Below are positions 20,551 through 29,438 of a stretch of 64,000 bases of DNA, in pieces. The notes beneath the pieces are model-generated. The model was given only the letters and a program-made list of their open reading frames with translations, had not been told where the DNA came from and did not search any database. This DNA comes from a virus: positions 123,140 through 187,139 of IMG/VR virus record IMGVR_UViG_3300050821_017570, one strand, 5' to 3'. The translations under genes and the position numbers were made by a program. Every line of letters begins with the position of its first letter. Position 1 is the stretch's first letter.

Positions 20551-20802
20551 ACGGTTCTCCTCCGGCTGGGTTGGTGGGTACCCAAAAGGGCCCCAGGGGG
20601 GTCAAAACGGTATGGTGACCCATACCCACCCGGATCCATGTTCGTGAGAGCATGGAAGGGGTATCACCTATATATGCGTGTTTTAGGTGTTTTATTAAGT
20701 ACCCCCTAGGGGGGGGGGATACCCACCACTTCTGCTATGACCCCCTAACTACCACCTAGCCTAACCAGACCCATTGCCGATACTCTGGCTAGGGGGTAGC
20801 GG
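20551..20802. promoter_or_regulatory. Divergent intergenic region
   Basis: This 252-bp gap separates the leftward accessory genes from the rightward phosphoribosyltransferase gene and is the natural place for divergent promoters. It contains an AT-rich stretch with an inverted repeat CACCTA/TAGGTG (20665-20670 and 20684-20689) enclosing TATATA, a run of nine or more G after CCCCCTA, and several CCCCCTA/TAGGGGG words. I see no complete gene and no confident -35/-10 pair. Confidence 0.45.
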
Positions 20803-21516
20803 ATGGCCCAAGAACCCGATCCCGACCTGACGAGCGAGGAGCTTCATAAAGAGGTTCTTGCCGATATCACGAAAGCACTCATTGACCGTCAGGGGCTTAT
20901 ACTGGGCCGGTTTAAGCTGAGGGGCCAGCGAACCACCCCCTACCTGTTACGTCTCGATCGGCTGACCTGTGGGCAGGACTGCTTCGCCATCGCTCGCGCG
21001 ATGGCGGTAACGATACGAGCCCACCATGGCGATGAGCTTGATCTCGTCTGGGGCACCCCCTATGGGGGTATCCCATTGGCCGTCATGACGGCCAACTACT
21101 ATTCGCTCCTAGTGGGTCGGGAAACCCATTGGGGCTATGGGCGCAAACCGACCGATCCGGTATCCGAGGATCCGCCGGACCCGGTGCTGGCGCCACCCGA
21201 TTGGACCGGTGCCAAGGCTGTGATTGTGGACGATCTGTTTGTCGAGGGTGAGGGTATCCGTCAGCAGATCAGTGACCTGAAGCGCGGAGGGGCGGACGTC
21301 GTAGGGGCGGTCACGCTCATCGACCGGTGTGAACGATCGAGGGGTAAGTTCTTTTCAGACCTCATCCATCGTGATACCGGCGTGCCGGTCGTAGGCTGTG
21401 TAACCCTCCCGGAGATCCTCACGACGATGGATCCAAAGCTGCTACCCGAGGATCAACGGGAGGTTCTGTTGCAGCATCTATCGCCAGAGGCGAAGGCCTA
21501 CCAGAGCGGCGGCTAA
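20803..21516 (+). CDS. pyrE: Orotate phosphoribosyltransferase-like protein, 237 aa
   Basis: This is a type I phosphoribosyltransferase. The PRPP-binding loop is AVIVDDLFVEGEGI (about 139-152), preceded by the substrate-side block LVWGTPYGGIPLA (81-93) and an N-terminal FKLRGQRTTPYLLRLD (37-52). This order matches orotate phosphoribosyltransferases, which make OMP from orotate and PRPP in pyrimidine synthesis, and the length is usual for them. GGGGG lies 7 nt before the ATG. No other pyrimidine gene is nearby. A different purine or pyrimidine substrate cannot be excluded. Confidence 0.8.
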   Translation: MAQEPDPDLTSEELHKEVLADITKALIDRQGLILGRFKLRGQRTTPYLLRLDRLTCGQDCFAIARAMAVTIRAHHGDELDLVWGTPYGGIPLAVMTANYYSLLVGRETHWGYGRKPTDPVSEDPPDPVLAPPDWTGAKAVIVDDLFVEGEGIRQQISDLKRGGADVVGAVTLIDRCERSRGKFFSDLIHRDTGVPVVGCVTLPEILTTMDPKLLPEDQREVLLQHLSPEAKAYQSGG

Positions 21517-23975
21517 CTGAATAGGTTGGACGTAACGAGCTGCCAGATGTCACCGTTGATGACCCAACTGGTCGGGGTCTGACGGATCAGCATCCGTGCC
21601 TCGGCGAGTATCCTGGTCATGCGGGCTATGTTTGGGCTCGTCAGCGCAGGGGTCGTCAGTGCGGTCATCACGTTACTGATCTGGATCTCCACCCCATCGG
21701 TCACCATCGTGACGGGAAGCTGCCCCTGCTGGTGCAACCGATGCAGCAGCCGCACCATGTTGGTGGCACCGCCGGATTCGCCACTCAGGTACTGATGATC
21801 GAGTTGTTGGGCCGCCACCAACAGGGCATGACTCGGGCACACGTGGGCGGCAAGATTTTTAATCTTTGCAGCTAACGCGCCATAGAAGTGTCCGTCATCT
21901 GGGTGTGGAACCGAATCCTGCAACAGCACCGCCAGGGCATAGAAGGTCCAGCGTACCGCTGAGTAGTCACAGAGCGTCTGAACCGGCAGCACGACCCATC
22001 CGGGCTCACAGGACAGCAGGTTAGCAGTTTGGCCGTCACAGCTCACCATCGCATGGATGGGTTGCTTGGATTCAATCGCACGTCCAAGCTGGCTGGGGGT
22101 CCAATCACAGAACGTCGGCAGCGGGGTTAGCCCGGTCAGGCTCTGCGGGTCCGGTTGCGTGACCCGCATGCCCATCTGGCTTGCCAGGCGAGCCACCAGG
22201 TGAGGGGCCTCTTCGACCGCTATCCGGAAACCGGGTTTACCAAATCGGGTCCGGTAGAGGTTTCCCAACAGGGTCAGTATGACGAGACAGGTATCACGAT
22301 CCTTCAGCGCGTCACCATCCATGGTGGTCAGTTGGGTGGGAAACTCAGGGTCGGGGCCATCCACACGATTCGCCACCCTCTGGATACCATTCTGATCCAC
22401 CAGAAATCGTGGTAACCGAAGCACTCCATCCCGACTCCAACCGAGTGGTTTATCCGTCGTAGTAATGGTCATACGGGATTGAGAGAACTTACGCCCAATG
22501 TGGAGAAGGCGTTTCGACCATTTACTATCACAACGGATCCAGCCACCGTGGGCGAGACAGAACCTGCCCAGCCAGTCGGCAGTGTTGCGCTCAAGCGTCT
22601 TCATCTCTTCCCGGAACGGTATGACGACGATCTGATGGGTTTCATCGGATTGAAACGACACAGTACCCGACACGTAGGCCGTACCGGTGGCACGATCGCT
22701 CACCACCTCATCGATCCGCATGGTGGCGCTGCTGATAAGCTTGCCCTCGCAGTACCAGCCCTGCGGGGTTTCGTTAATCGTATGGTCGTCGAATTGGATC
22801 GACTGACTCTTCATGTCGGCATCGAGCGCGCGTTTCAAAAAGATGAAGTCTTCACCTTCTCGCCCCACTAGGACCTTGGCCTGTTCCTGAAGATCGAGAT
22901 GCCAGGATAGCGCTACCCTGGTGGCGTCTTGTTTGGTCTTACAGAGTAGGTATTGGGCGAGTGCCTGGTAGGGCGGCTGGGCTGTCTGTCGCATCAACCG
23001 AATCGTATCGACTACCGTTCGGCCCTCAGGCCACTGGGTCAGGGGGTTGATACGAAGCTGGCTGTCGAGGAGGATCTGCGCGTCAGCTCCGCCGAACCGA
23101 GCCCCCTCCAGCATAAACCGATCACCGGTTGGGCCACTCTGACAGTGATAGAAGATCACCTGTCGAGCCGATAGTTGGGTACCCCGGAACCGTACCGATG
23201 GGGCCGGCACCCCGAAGACCGCGATGACTCGGCGTTCCGAGACCTGGCGGCTCATCATGCGGACCGCTACCCTGGGGTCACTCGTACAGAAGACCAGCTC
23301 GTCGAGTGGTGATACGTGATCCCCATATCCGAGTCCAGGCAACCCCTGTTCGTTCGTGAAGTCGAGATACTCGTACTGCTGGTCAAACGCCTTGTCGTGG
23401 AGTAACCAAAGCCCAATCAGCCGGGCATCCGTCCAGACCGGGATAGCGAGACAGCTCCACTTACCCATGTGCCGGATGACTCGTTCGGCTTCTTTCGACA
23501 GTTCGATATCGAGGGCCAGGATATCCTGGCCACGCACCAGCCCATGGTAGCGGGCAAACGCTGGTGCGTGCTGGTCATGAAAGAAACAATCAAACGCCTG
23601 GAGTAGCCCGCGTAGCGAACCTGGGTTTTGACTCGCGTACTCCTGACCCTCCCGCAGCAACCCTATAAGGAGTGCATTCCTGGCACGATCTGCTAGATAG
23701 GTAGCAAGATCTTCAGGATCGACACTAATCAGCTGATCCAGCACCAGAGCTGCGGCGGCTTCATTCAGAGACTGCTTCTGTGTCGCTGCATACAGTTCCA
23801 CCACATCACCCACCCAGCGACAGTCCCGACACACCAATGACTCCGGAGAACGGAAATCAAGCCCTTCGGCGCTTTGACATAGAGGGCACCGTGTCGAAAA
23901 TGGGTAGGTACCAGGATCTCTGACCCCACACCGCGGCAGAATACCACTAAGGTTGTAGTTACTTATGAGCGACAT
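21513..23975 (-). CDS. Zinc-ribbon primase-like protein, 820 aa
   Basis: The N-terminus carries a four-Cys ribbon, C30-PL-C33 and C49-RD-C52, spaced as in CHC2-type zinc fingers of DnaG primases and followed by a helix with VVELYAATQ. The next 250 residues could be a diverged toprim-type core (YLDFTNEQGLPGLGYGDH, VFCTSDPRVAVRMM). The C-terminal 450 residues match nothing I know; I see no clear Walker A, so it is not an ordinary primase-helicase. The ATG at 23975 overlaps the start of the plus-strand neighbour by 11 bp. Its end overlaps the pyrE-like gene by 4 bp. A role in replication priming is inferred from the zinc ribbon. Confidence 0.65.
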   Translation of the reverse strand: MSLISNYNLSGILPRCGVRDPGTYPFSTRCPLCQSAEGLDFRSPESLVCRDCRWVGDVVELYAATQKQSLNEAAAALVLDQLISVDPEDLATYLADRARNALLIGLLREGQEYASQNPGSLRGLLQAFDCFFHDQHAPAFARYHGLVRGQDILALDIELSKEAERVIRHMGKWSCLAIPVWTDARLIGLWLLHDKAFDQQYEYLDFTNEQGLPGLGYGDHVSPLDELVFCTSDPRVAVRMMSRQVSERRVIAVFGVPAPSVRFRGTQLSARQVIFYHCQSGPTGDRFMLEGARFGGADAQILLDSQLRINPLTQWPEGRTVVDTIRLMRQTAQPPYQALAQYLLCKTKQDATRVALSWHLDLQEQAKVLVGREGEDFIFLKRALDADMKSQSIQFDDHTINETPQGWYCEGKLISSATMRIDEVVSDRATGTAYVSGTVSFQSDETHQIVVIPFREEMKTLERNTADWLGRFCLAHGGWIRCDSKWSKRLLHIGRKFSQSRMTITTTDKPLGWSRDGVLRLPRFLVDQNGIQRVANRVDGPDPEFPTQLTTMDGDALKDRDTCLVILTLLGNLYRTRFGKPGFRIAVEEAPHLVARLASQMGMRVTQPDPQSLTGLTPLPTFCDWTPSQLGRAIESKQPIHAMVSCDGQTANLLSCEPGWVVLPVQTLCDYSAVRWTFYALAVLLQDSVPHPDDGHFYGALAAKIKNLAAHVCPSHALLVAAQQLDHQYLSGESGGATNMVRLLHRLHQQGQLPVTMVTDGVEIQISNVMTALTTPALTSPNIARMTRILAEARMLIRQTPTSWVINGDIWQLVTSNLFS

Positions 23976-25587
23976 CAATCCACACCGGTTACATCGTATT
24001 TTCGCGGTAGTTGGGCGTCCAGGCTATTGCAAAATTGCCTCCGAGGTTGTTGGAGATGCTTGCCCTGACCGTGGATACGCTGACCTGGCCCGGCACCGGT
24101 ACCCATGTCACACCAAGGAAGCCGCCTTCGCTAGCGCCATGTTGGCCTGCGAGGATCGCCTCAATGGTGAAGATCTGCATCCGCATGTCCGTACCGAACT
24201 AGCGAAGTTCGCTCACTTCTGGGGCATCGAGTCTGACGTTCAGGCAGGTGAGGTCAAGCTGGCGCAGGCACACCGTCAGGTTCCGGTGACCGAGCTTCCC
24301 GACAGTGACTTCGCGCTCGTGCAGATGCACAAGGATCAGAAGGTACGTAAGTACGCAAGTTTTGATGCTACATCGACTTACGACTCAGCCATAGCGTTCT
24401 ACGAGAACCGCCATCGTTATCCACTAGCGTGGCGCAAGACTGCGGCCCAACAGCTGCTCTGGCGGGCCGAGCATTTCGGCCAAGGGCTGCCCGAGTACTG
24501 CAGCCAGTACCTTCACAAGGCGGCTGGCTATGCGATCCCGTCCGAAGACGCGATCGAGACGGCTATCGTCCAGCGCCTCAACCTTTCGGATCGTGAAGAC
24601 ACAGTCAAGCTGGCTGAGGCGCTCAATGGGTTGGCTGAAGACCCAGAGGCCCGATACGAGCACAATCTGGTCGAGGAGATCGTCCGCCTGATGGACCAGC
24701 ACGATCGCGACCACAAGATCGCTACCCACTATGGTAGTCGGCTTGGGCTGCCGGAAGAGATCCTTGGTTGGACAATCAGCCAGATGGAGAAGGTCGCGGC
24801 CCAGCAGGCTCATTGGGTCACCCTAACGAATGGCCACGAAGTTGACGTCACCGAGATCCCGGCCGCCATATTGGCAGCTGTGGACCTTGAGGGCGCTAGC
24901 TGTCAGAAGCTGGCTGAAGTTCTTCCCACGCTTCCGGTTCCGGATGCAAACCTCCTGACCCGGCTGCTACCCAAGGTAGCAGCTATGCCGAATCCGACGG
25001 GTTTGGATTTCAGCAACGCCGGTGGGGCTGGTGCGCCCGCTATGGGGCCCGCATCGATGACTCCCACGACCTCACCGTCTCCCAAGGTCGATAGCTTCAA
25101 TACGGCGAGCAATGACGTGATGGCTCAGCTGGACAAGCCAGGTGGCCCCAACGGGACTGCGGGTAATACGCTGACGGATGCGAATTTCAGCCAGCAGACC
25201 CAGGGCATGGGCGCCAACCCGACCGCTACCTCAGCGGGTGCGTCTGGATCACAACCTCCGCTGGCCACGAATATTGGGCCCAATGGTGTGATGCCTGAGG
25301 GACAGTACTCGATGGGTGGCCAAAACGTCAACCTAGGTACCCCGACGGCCCCCACCGCGCCGACTCAGCCCGCGGGTGCGACCGCATCCGCGTCACCGAC
25401 CGCTTCTCAGACCGCAGCGCCCGCTATGCCGGCCAGCACGGTTGGGCAACCCGCTGGTACCGGTATGACGCCTCCCAGCACGCCAGCTCCGGGGTCCACC
25501 ATGGGTAGCTCGATGAGTGGGACCGGCATGGGTGGCACCACCACATCAACGACCGGTACGTCGTCCACGCCTAACAAGCCGATGTAA
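23965..25587 (+). CDS. Protein with low-complexity C-terminus, 540 aa
   Basis: Residues 1-330 are globular: early Cys/His residues, a segment YADLARHRYPCHTKEAAFAS like short motifs I associate with phage structural proteins, then mostly charged helices. Residues about 355-540 are a Thr/Pro/Ala/Gly/Met-rich disordered tail (GTGMGGTTTSTTGTSS). This layout suits a virion or assembly protein. The start has only a weak AAGG, and its 5' end overlaps that of the divergent primase-like gene. Confidence 0.75.
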   Translation: MSDINPHRLHRIFAVVGRPGYCKIASEVVGDACPDRGYADLARHRYPCHTKEAAFASAMLACEDRLNGEDLHPHVRTELAKFAHFWGIESDVQAGEVKLAQAHRQVPVTELPDSDFALVQMHKDQKVRKYASFDATSTYDSAIAFYENRHRYPLAWRKTAAQQLLWRAEHFGQGLPEYCSQYLHKAAGYAIPSEDAIETAIVQRLNLSDREDTVKLAEALNGLAEDPEARYEHNLVEEIVRLMDQHDRDHKIATHYGSRLGLPEEILGWTISQMEKVAAQQAHWVTLTNGHEVDVTEIPAAILAAVDLEGASCQKLAEVLPTLPVPDANLLTRLLPKVAAMPNPTGLDFSNAGGAGAPAMGPASMTPTTSPSPKVDSFNTASNDVMAQLDKPGGPNGTAGNTLTDANFSQQTQGMGANPTATSAGASGSQPPLATNIGPNGVMPEGQYSMGGQNVNLGTPTAPTAPTQPAGATASASPTASQTAAPAMPASTVGQPAGTGMTPPSTPAPGSTMGSSMSGTGMGGTTTSTTGTSSTPNKPM

Positions 25588-25590
25588 CCA

Positions 25591-26298
25591 GTGCACCACG
25601 CGTCGAACGAGTTTCGGCGGACGGCGGTTGAGTTCCTCTCCGGTAGATCACCTACCTATGCGACGGTGCTGGTGGGGATTTGTCTGAAGGCCTATGGGGC
25701 CGAAGCGTTGGAGTGGGACCCTCTCACGCTGGAGAGTCAGATCCAACAAGACTTTGGCGTTGAGATGCCAGACGAAGTGTATGAGCAGCTCTTCTGTCTG
25801 ATCAACGTCATATCAACCGATACGGTCTACCACAGTGTTGCGGTATTTGATGCGACGGTCTCGCACCTCTGTCGATCCCAGCACCATGATACAGACGCAC
25901 CATCGCCCTACGAGTTAGCATGGGCGTGTTTTGAGATCATGATCAATGATCCGGATCCGTATGATCAGAAGGCAGATCATCCGCCGTTCAGCCACGACAT
26001 TGCCCGCTACTGTGGAGTCGTGCTGGCTGACGCTGGATTCAAAACCAAGCCGATGACGTTAGGGTTCGCCAGCATGCCGCAGTGGGCGGCTAAGGATCAG
26101 TTGGATGATCCTGAGATGGAAAACGCAGCGATTGATTCCGAAACCGCCACGAGTGCGGATGTCGATAGGGAAGTAGAGAAGAATGCTGCCCAGCTGATCC
26201 AGGATCTCAAGACCCTGAAGATCGCTCCAGCACCCCTACTCCAGGAAGAAACAGACGATCTGCCTCAAGCAGATCCATTAGCTGGGATTGTTCCGTAG
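25591..26298 (+). CDS. Hypothetical protein, 235 aa
   Basis: It begins with a GTG 3 bp after the previous stop and is therefore probably coupled to it. The domain is acidic and helical (YATVLVGICLKAYGAEALEW, YELAWACFEIMINDPDPYD), with an acidic disordered tail. The 3' end overlaps the convergent minus-strand gene by 92 bp. The function is unknown; pairing with the 540-aa gene suggests a joint role. Confidence 0.7.
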   Translation: MHHASNEFRRTAVEFLSGRSPTYATVLVGICLKAYGAEALEWDPLTLESQIQQDFGVEMPDEVYEQLFCLINVISTDTVYHSVAVFDATVSHLCRSQHHDTDAPSPYELAWACFEIMINDPDPYDQKADHPPFSHDIARYCGVVLADAGFKTKPMTLGFASMPQWAAKDQLDDPEMENAAIDSETATSADVDREVEKNAAQLIQDLKTLKIAPAPLLQEETDDLPQADPLAGIVP

Positions 26299-26497
26299 CC
26301 AGTACGGCGGACGTCAGCAAGGTCCGATAGAGCGTGTCGGGAATGGTGGCGCGTTTCGGTTTTGGACAACTCGCACACGGCTTATCCATTTGGGCCAGAT
26401 AAGCACGAACCGCATCCAGGCTCTTAAGTCGATTAGCCTTCGTGGTACTGGCCAACCGAATAACGGTCTCTTTATTGAGGACAGCTTCTCTGGTCAT
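26207..26497 (-). CDS. Small CxxC protein, 96 aa
   Basis: The ATG at 26497 overlaps the upstream stop (ATGA). A helical protein with one CxxC knuckle (CASCPKPKR at about 50-58) in the middle. The protein at 26880-27146 has the same plan (CVGCQKRK), so they are probably related. It is the last gene of the structural operon and overlaps the convergent plus gene. Confidence 0.65.
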   Translation of the reverse strand: MTREAVLNKETVIRLASTTKANRLKSLDAVRAYLAQMDKPCASCPKPKRATIPDTLYRTLLTSAVLATEQSQLMDLLEADRLFLPGVGVLERSSGS

Positions 26498-26883
26498 GAC
26501 GGGATCGTGTAGGTGGTTGACGGCCCGAGATCGTTTGCCAGACGATCCATCTCCAGACACAACGTGTTGAGCTGAACCAACATGGTTTCCGTACACTGGA
26601 CCGCAATGTCCTTGCTCGGATAGATCAGGTCGGCGACCGAGCGGCGCACAATCTGGCTGGCCGGATCCACCACATTGTAGATCCAATCGGCCAGATCGGC
26701 TGGCGAGCAGATCGCCTGGAGCGATTCCTGCTGTGGGCCAATCACCAGGAATCGGAACAGACCCGGATCGGTGAAGCCGCTCACGACGCTGATGGTGAGG
26801 ATGACACGATAGCCTTGCGAGGAGCCATCGACATAGCTGCCACTATCCTGGCGCGCCACACTGATGGAATACGTGGTAGTCAT
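26494..26883 (-). CDS. Hypothetical structural-region protein, 129 aa
   Basis: It is coupled on both sides by ATGA overlaps. The N-terminal 50 residues are a beta domain (YSISVARQDSGSYVDG, YRVILTISVVSGF); the rest is helical with a LADWIYNV segment. Position suggests a tail-fibre accessory or assembly protein, but no family is recognised. Confidence 0.7.
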   Translation of the reverse strand: MTTTYSISVARQDSGSYVDGSSQGYRVILTISVVSGFTDPGLFRFLVIGPQQESLQAICSPADLADWIYNVVDPASQIVRRSVADLIYPSKDIAVQCTETMLVQLNTLCLEMDRLANDLGPSTTYTIPS

Positions 26884-27146
26884 TTGGTAGCTTTCGGCAA
26901 AGAACTTTTAAGCACCGGGAGCACGCCGGCCAGTCCTTCTGTCTTGAGGATCTTGTCCTGCATCTGGAGTTGTATCTGTGCCAGACCGGCCGCGATCTTG
27001 CGTTTCTGGCACCCAACACATCCAGATAGGCTTACCTGATCCTGTAGCCGCTTGATCGCATGGCGGAACGGCACCAGCTCTGGGGCCATCTGGTCCAGTA
27101 GGGGCGAGTCCAACAGCTTCAGTAACTCAAACGCCGTGTCGGTCAT
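26880..27146 (-). CDS. Small CxxC protein, 88 aa
   Basis: The start MTDTAFELLKLLD at 27146 overlaps the upstream stop (ATGA). It is helical with a central CVGCQKRK, resembling the protein at 26207-26497. The pair flanks the 129-aa gene at the end of the tail operon. A single CxxC per chain would suit metal binding by a dimer, which is conjecture. Confidence 0.65.
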   Translation of the reverse strand: MTDTAFELLKLLDSPLLDQMAPELVPFRHAIKRLQDQVSLSGCVGCQKRKIAAGLAQIQLQMQDKILKTEGLAGVLPVLKSSLPKATK

Positions 27147-28381
27147 GCGGGTAGGACGCTCCACAGCTTTGGCGTAGCGGGTGAATCAAACTCAGCTGAT
27201 AGTGACACCGTGTCGCCGACACTCAAGACGGAATTGCTCGCATTGGTGAGCGTGTTGGCGGTTGGGTCAACCTCGGTGCCGGCGGTACCCAAGAGACCAA
27301 GTCCATCGTAGATCGGCACAACCGAACCCGGTGGGTAGGCGGTCGCACAGGGGCTGGTGGGATCCGGCGTATGGTTCATCATGGTTCCGACCGTGAACCC
27401 GCTGGCGGACGATGCCGCACTACTGCTACCCGAACCCAGCACGGGAAGTGTGATGGTATCCGAAACAATGCTGATGCAGCTGTTGCCACTGAAGTTGTTG
27501 GTGACGGTTTGGACCCACGTGGGTGCACCCGTGGTAGCGGTGATGGTCCATTGGTTTCCCGACGCCAGGGTAGCGGATGTGGTGGGGCCGAAGGTAACTT
27601 TCGCACCATGGGAACCAACCGAGATGCTGGAACCGGACGTTACCGAGTATGGACCGCCTCCGTCACCAGAAGGGCTTGACGTGACGGTGACCTGGGCGGC
27701 CCCGTTGGCCATTCCGGCCGTCGATACCGTCACCGTATACGTGAATGGCGTCGCACCCGTGTAGGTACCACTCGATGTCGGAACCGCCGTACCGGTGATA
27801 CTGCCCACGGGCGTAGCAGCACCAACCGAGGATCCGGCCGGAATCAGGTTGATCGTCTTGTTACCCGGCAGGATCTGTGTGCAGGGGAAGACCACACTGG
27901 GGATGACTTCCAGCTGGCAGGTATCGCCGTTGTAGGGCTGAATCGTCAGACCCAAGGCACCTGTCGTGCCGGTCTGACTGGTACCAGGTTGCACCGACGG
28001 AACCGGACAGAGCGTACCCAGGCTGGGTGGTACCAACGGGACGACCGGTACAGATGCGGTCGCACGGGTCGCCCATGGGAGCGATAGCTGCGCTGGCGTG
28101 ACGGTCGTGAAACTCCACGGCCGTGTGATACGAATCAGGTAGGGCGGAGAGTCAGTATACTGGTCGAGACAATTTCGATAGGGGGTCCAGGTGTCGACAC
28201 ACGTATCGGTATGACCGGCGGTTGGGTAGTAGGCCGGATCCGTCAGATCGGGTAGCGAACTCCGTGGTGGCACATCCTGGGCAGCCGAGATTGGCTGGCT
28301 CACCGGTGGTACCGTGATGTCTTCACGCGGATCCGTGATGCCGTCGATATCCGGATCAGGCGGATTAGGGGCTTCAGACAT
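27143..28381 (-). CDS. Tail-associated protein with Ig-like domain, 412 aa
   Basis: The ATG at 28381 (MSEAPNPPDPD) overlaps the upstream gene by 8 bp. A Pro/Asp-rich N-terminus and a Cys-containing region (about 60-175) precede an Ig-like beta domain at about 186-285. About half of that domain's residues are identical by eye to a domain inserted in the tail sheath (residues about 165-258). The C-terminal part is Ser/Thr/Gly-rich. Such domains on phage particles often mediate weak surface binding; here that is inferred. Confidence 0.75.
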   Translation of the reverse strand: MSEAPNPPDPDIDGITDPREDITVPPVSQPISAAQDVPPRSSLPDLTDPAYYPTAGHTDTCVDTWTPYRNCLDQYTDSPPYLIRITRPWSFTTVTPAQLSLPWATRATASVPVVPLVPPSLGTLCPVPSVQPGTSQTGTTGALGLTIQPYNGDTCQLEVIPSVVFPCTQILPGNKTINLIPAGSSVGAATPVGSITGTAVPTSSGTYTGATPFTYTVTVSTAGMANGAAQVTVTSSPSGDGGGPYSVTSGSSISVGSHGAKVTFGPTTSATLASGNQWTITATTGAPTWVQTVTNNFSGNSCISIVSDTITLPVLGSGSSSAASSASGFTVGTMMNHTPDPTSPCATAYPPGSVVPIYDGLGLLGTAGTEVDPTANTLTNASNSVLSVGDTVSLSAEFDSPATPKLWSVLPA

Positions 28382-29438
28382 ACGGAGCCAACAGGTCAAG
28401 ATTCTGCGGGTTGACCACCAGGAGGAGTCGGTGACCACCCGGGTCACTGATGATCGAAACGTTCGAGCCAGCCGTCAGCGTAAGGGCTCCGTCGGTCGTA
28501 TAGACCCCGTTGACCGATTTGACACAATCGATCGATAGCGTGCCGAGTTCGCCCGACGGATAGGGCGCAGGTGACAACGCGGGTAATCCACAGAGCGTCT
28601 GAGGTACCGAAGGCGCATACTGGTATCCGAACACTAACGTGCCGGCAGTCTGATTACCTGACAGGACGAGGTTGTAGCCGCCAAGGAACCCAAACCCTAC
28701 CGACACACTGCCGTTGGTGGTTGCGTAGGCGGCTGGTGTTGGAACAAAGTCAGTCGGTGTGTTGGGCGTCACGGTCGTCACAATCGTACCGGTATCCATG
28801 GCCGTCACGACGTAGTCGACCGGCTGGGGGATAGCGATCATCGTGACCGCATAGGTGGTGGGATCGACGCTGGCCTGGGTCGTCACAGGGATGTTGGGGT
28901 ACTCGACACACGCAAGCGTCTGAACCGACTCGCGTGTGACCGTGCTGATATTGCGTGGCGTGCCGTGGGTTTCCTGTTCGGTCGCTTTGACCGAACGAGG
29001 CATGTTGGCCACCGTCACGTTGAATGCCCCAACCGCCCCGGCCAACCGCACAACCGTTGGGTCGAGCGCTGCCGACATCGTGATCGTGCCGGGTGACAAC
29101 GTGATGAGCGATGCGGTTGACCCGATGACTAGAAAGCCATAGCCATCCTGAGGCGAACTGAATGATGCCAAGATCCGAGTCTGCTCAACTGTACTATCCG
29201 GGACCGTACAGGTGATGGCCAGTCCGATTGGCGTGACGAGAAAATGGAATATCGTCTGTCCAGACGAGCGGACCAAACTAACCAGCGTAACCACATTGCC
29301 GGCCTGGTATTGGTTTGACCCGATCACGATCTGTGCGTCGATCACGACGGCGTCACTAAACGGAAGCGTAGCGGTCTGCACGAACGGAAACCGACGATAG
29401 AGGTTCTCAGTCAGGTACTGGTTGACCGTAACCGTCAT
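28374..29438 (-). CDS. Tail protein of the tandem family, 354 aa
   Basis: The N-terminus MTVTVNQYLTENLYRRFPFV matches the family opening (an x-Q-x-W/L...R-x-YPF pattern seen in four neighbours). Near the C-terminus KSVNGVYTTDGALTLTAG matches the shared INGV-type motif common in phage tail fibres. Both blocks flank a Thr/Val-rich beta domain. It probably forms part of the tail tip or fibre complex and is ATGA-coupled to its upstream neighbour. Confidence 0.75.
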   Translation of the reverse strand: MTVTVNQYLTENLYRRFPFVQTATLPFSDAVVIDAQIVIGSNQYQAGNVVTLVSLVRSSGQTIFHFLVTPIGLAITCTVPDSTVEQTRILASFSSPQDGYGFLVIGSTASLITLSPGTITMSAALDPTVVRLAGAVGAFNVTVANMPRSVKATEQETHGTPRNISTVTRESVQTLACVEYPNIPVTTQASVDPTTYAVTMIAIPQPVDYVVTAMDTGTIVTTVTPNTPTDFVPTPAAYATTNGSVSVGFGFLGGYNLVLSGNQTAGTLVFGYQYAPSVPQTLCGLPALSPAPYPSGELGTLSIDCVKSVNGVYTTDGALTLTAGSNVSIISDPGGHRLLLVVNPQNLDLLAPYV

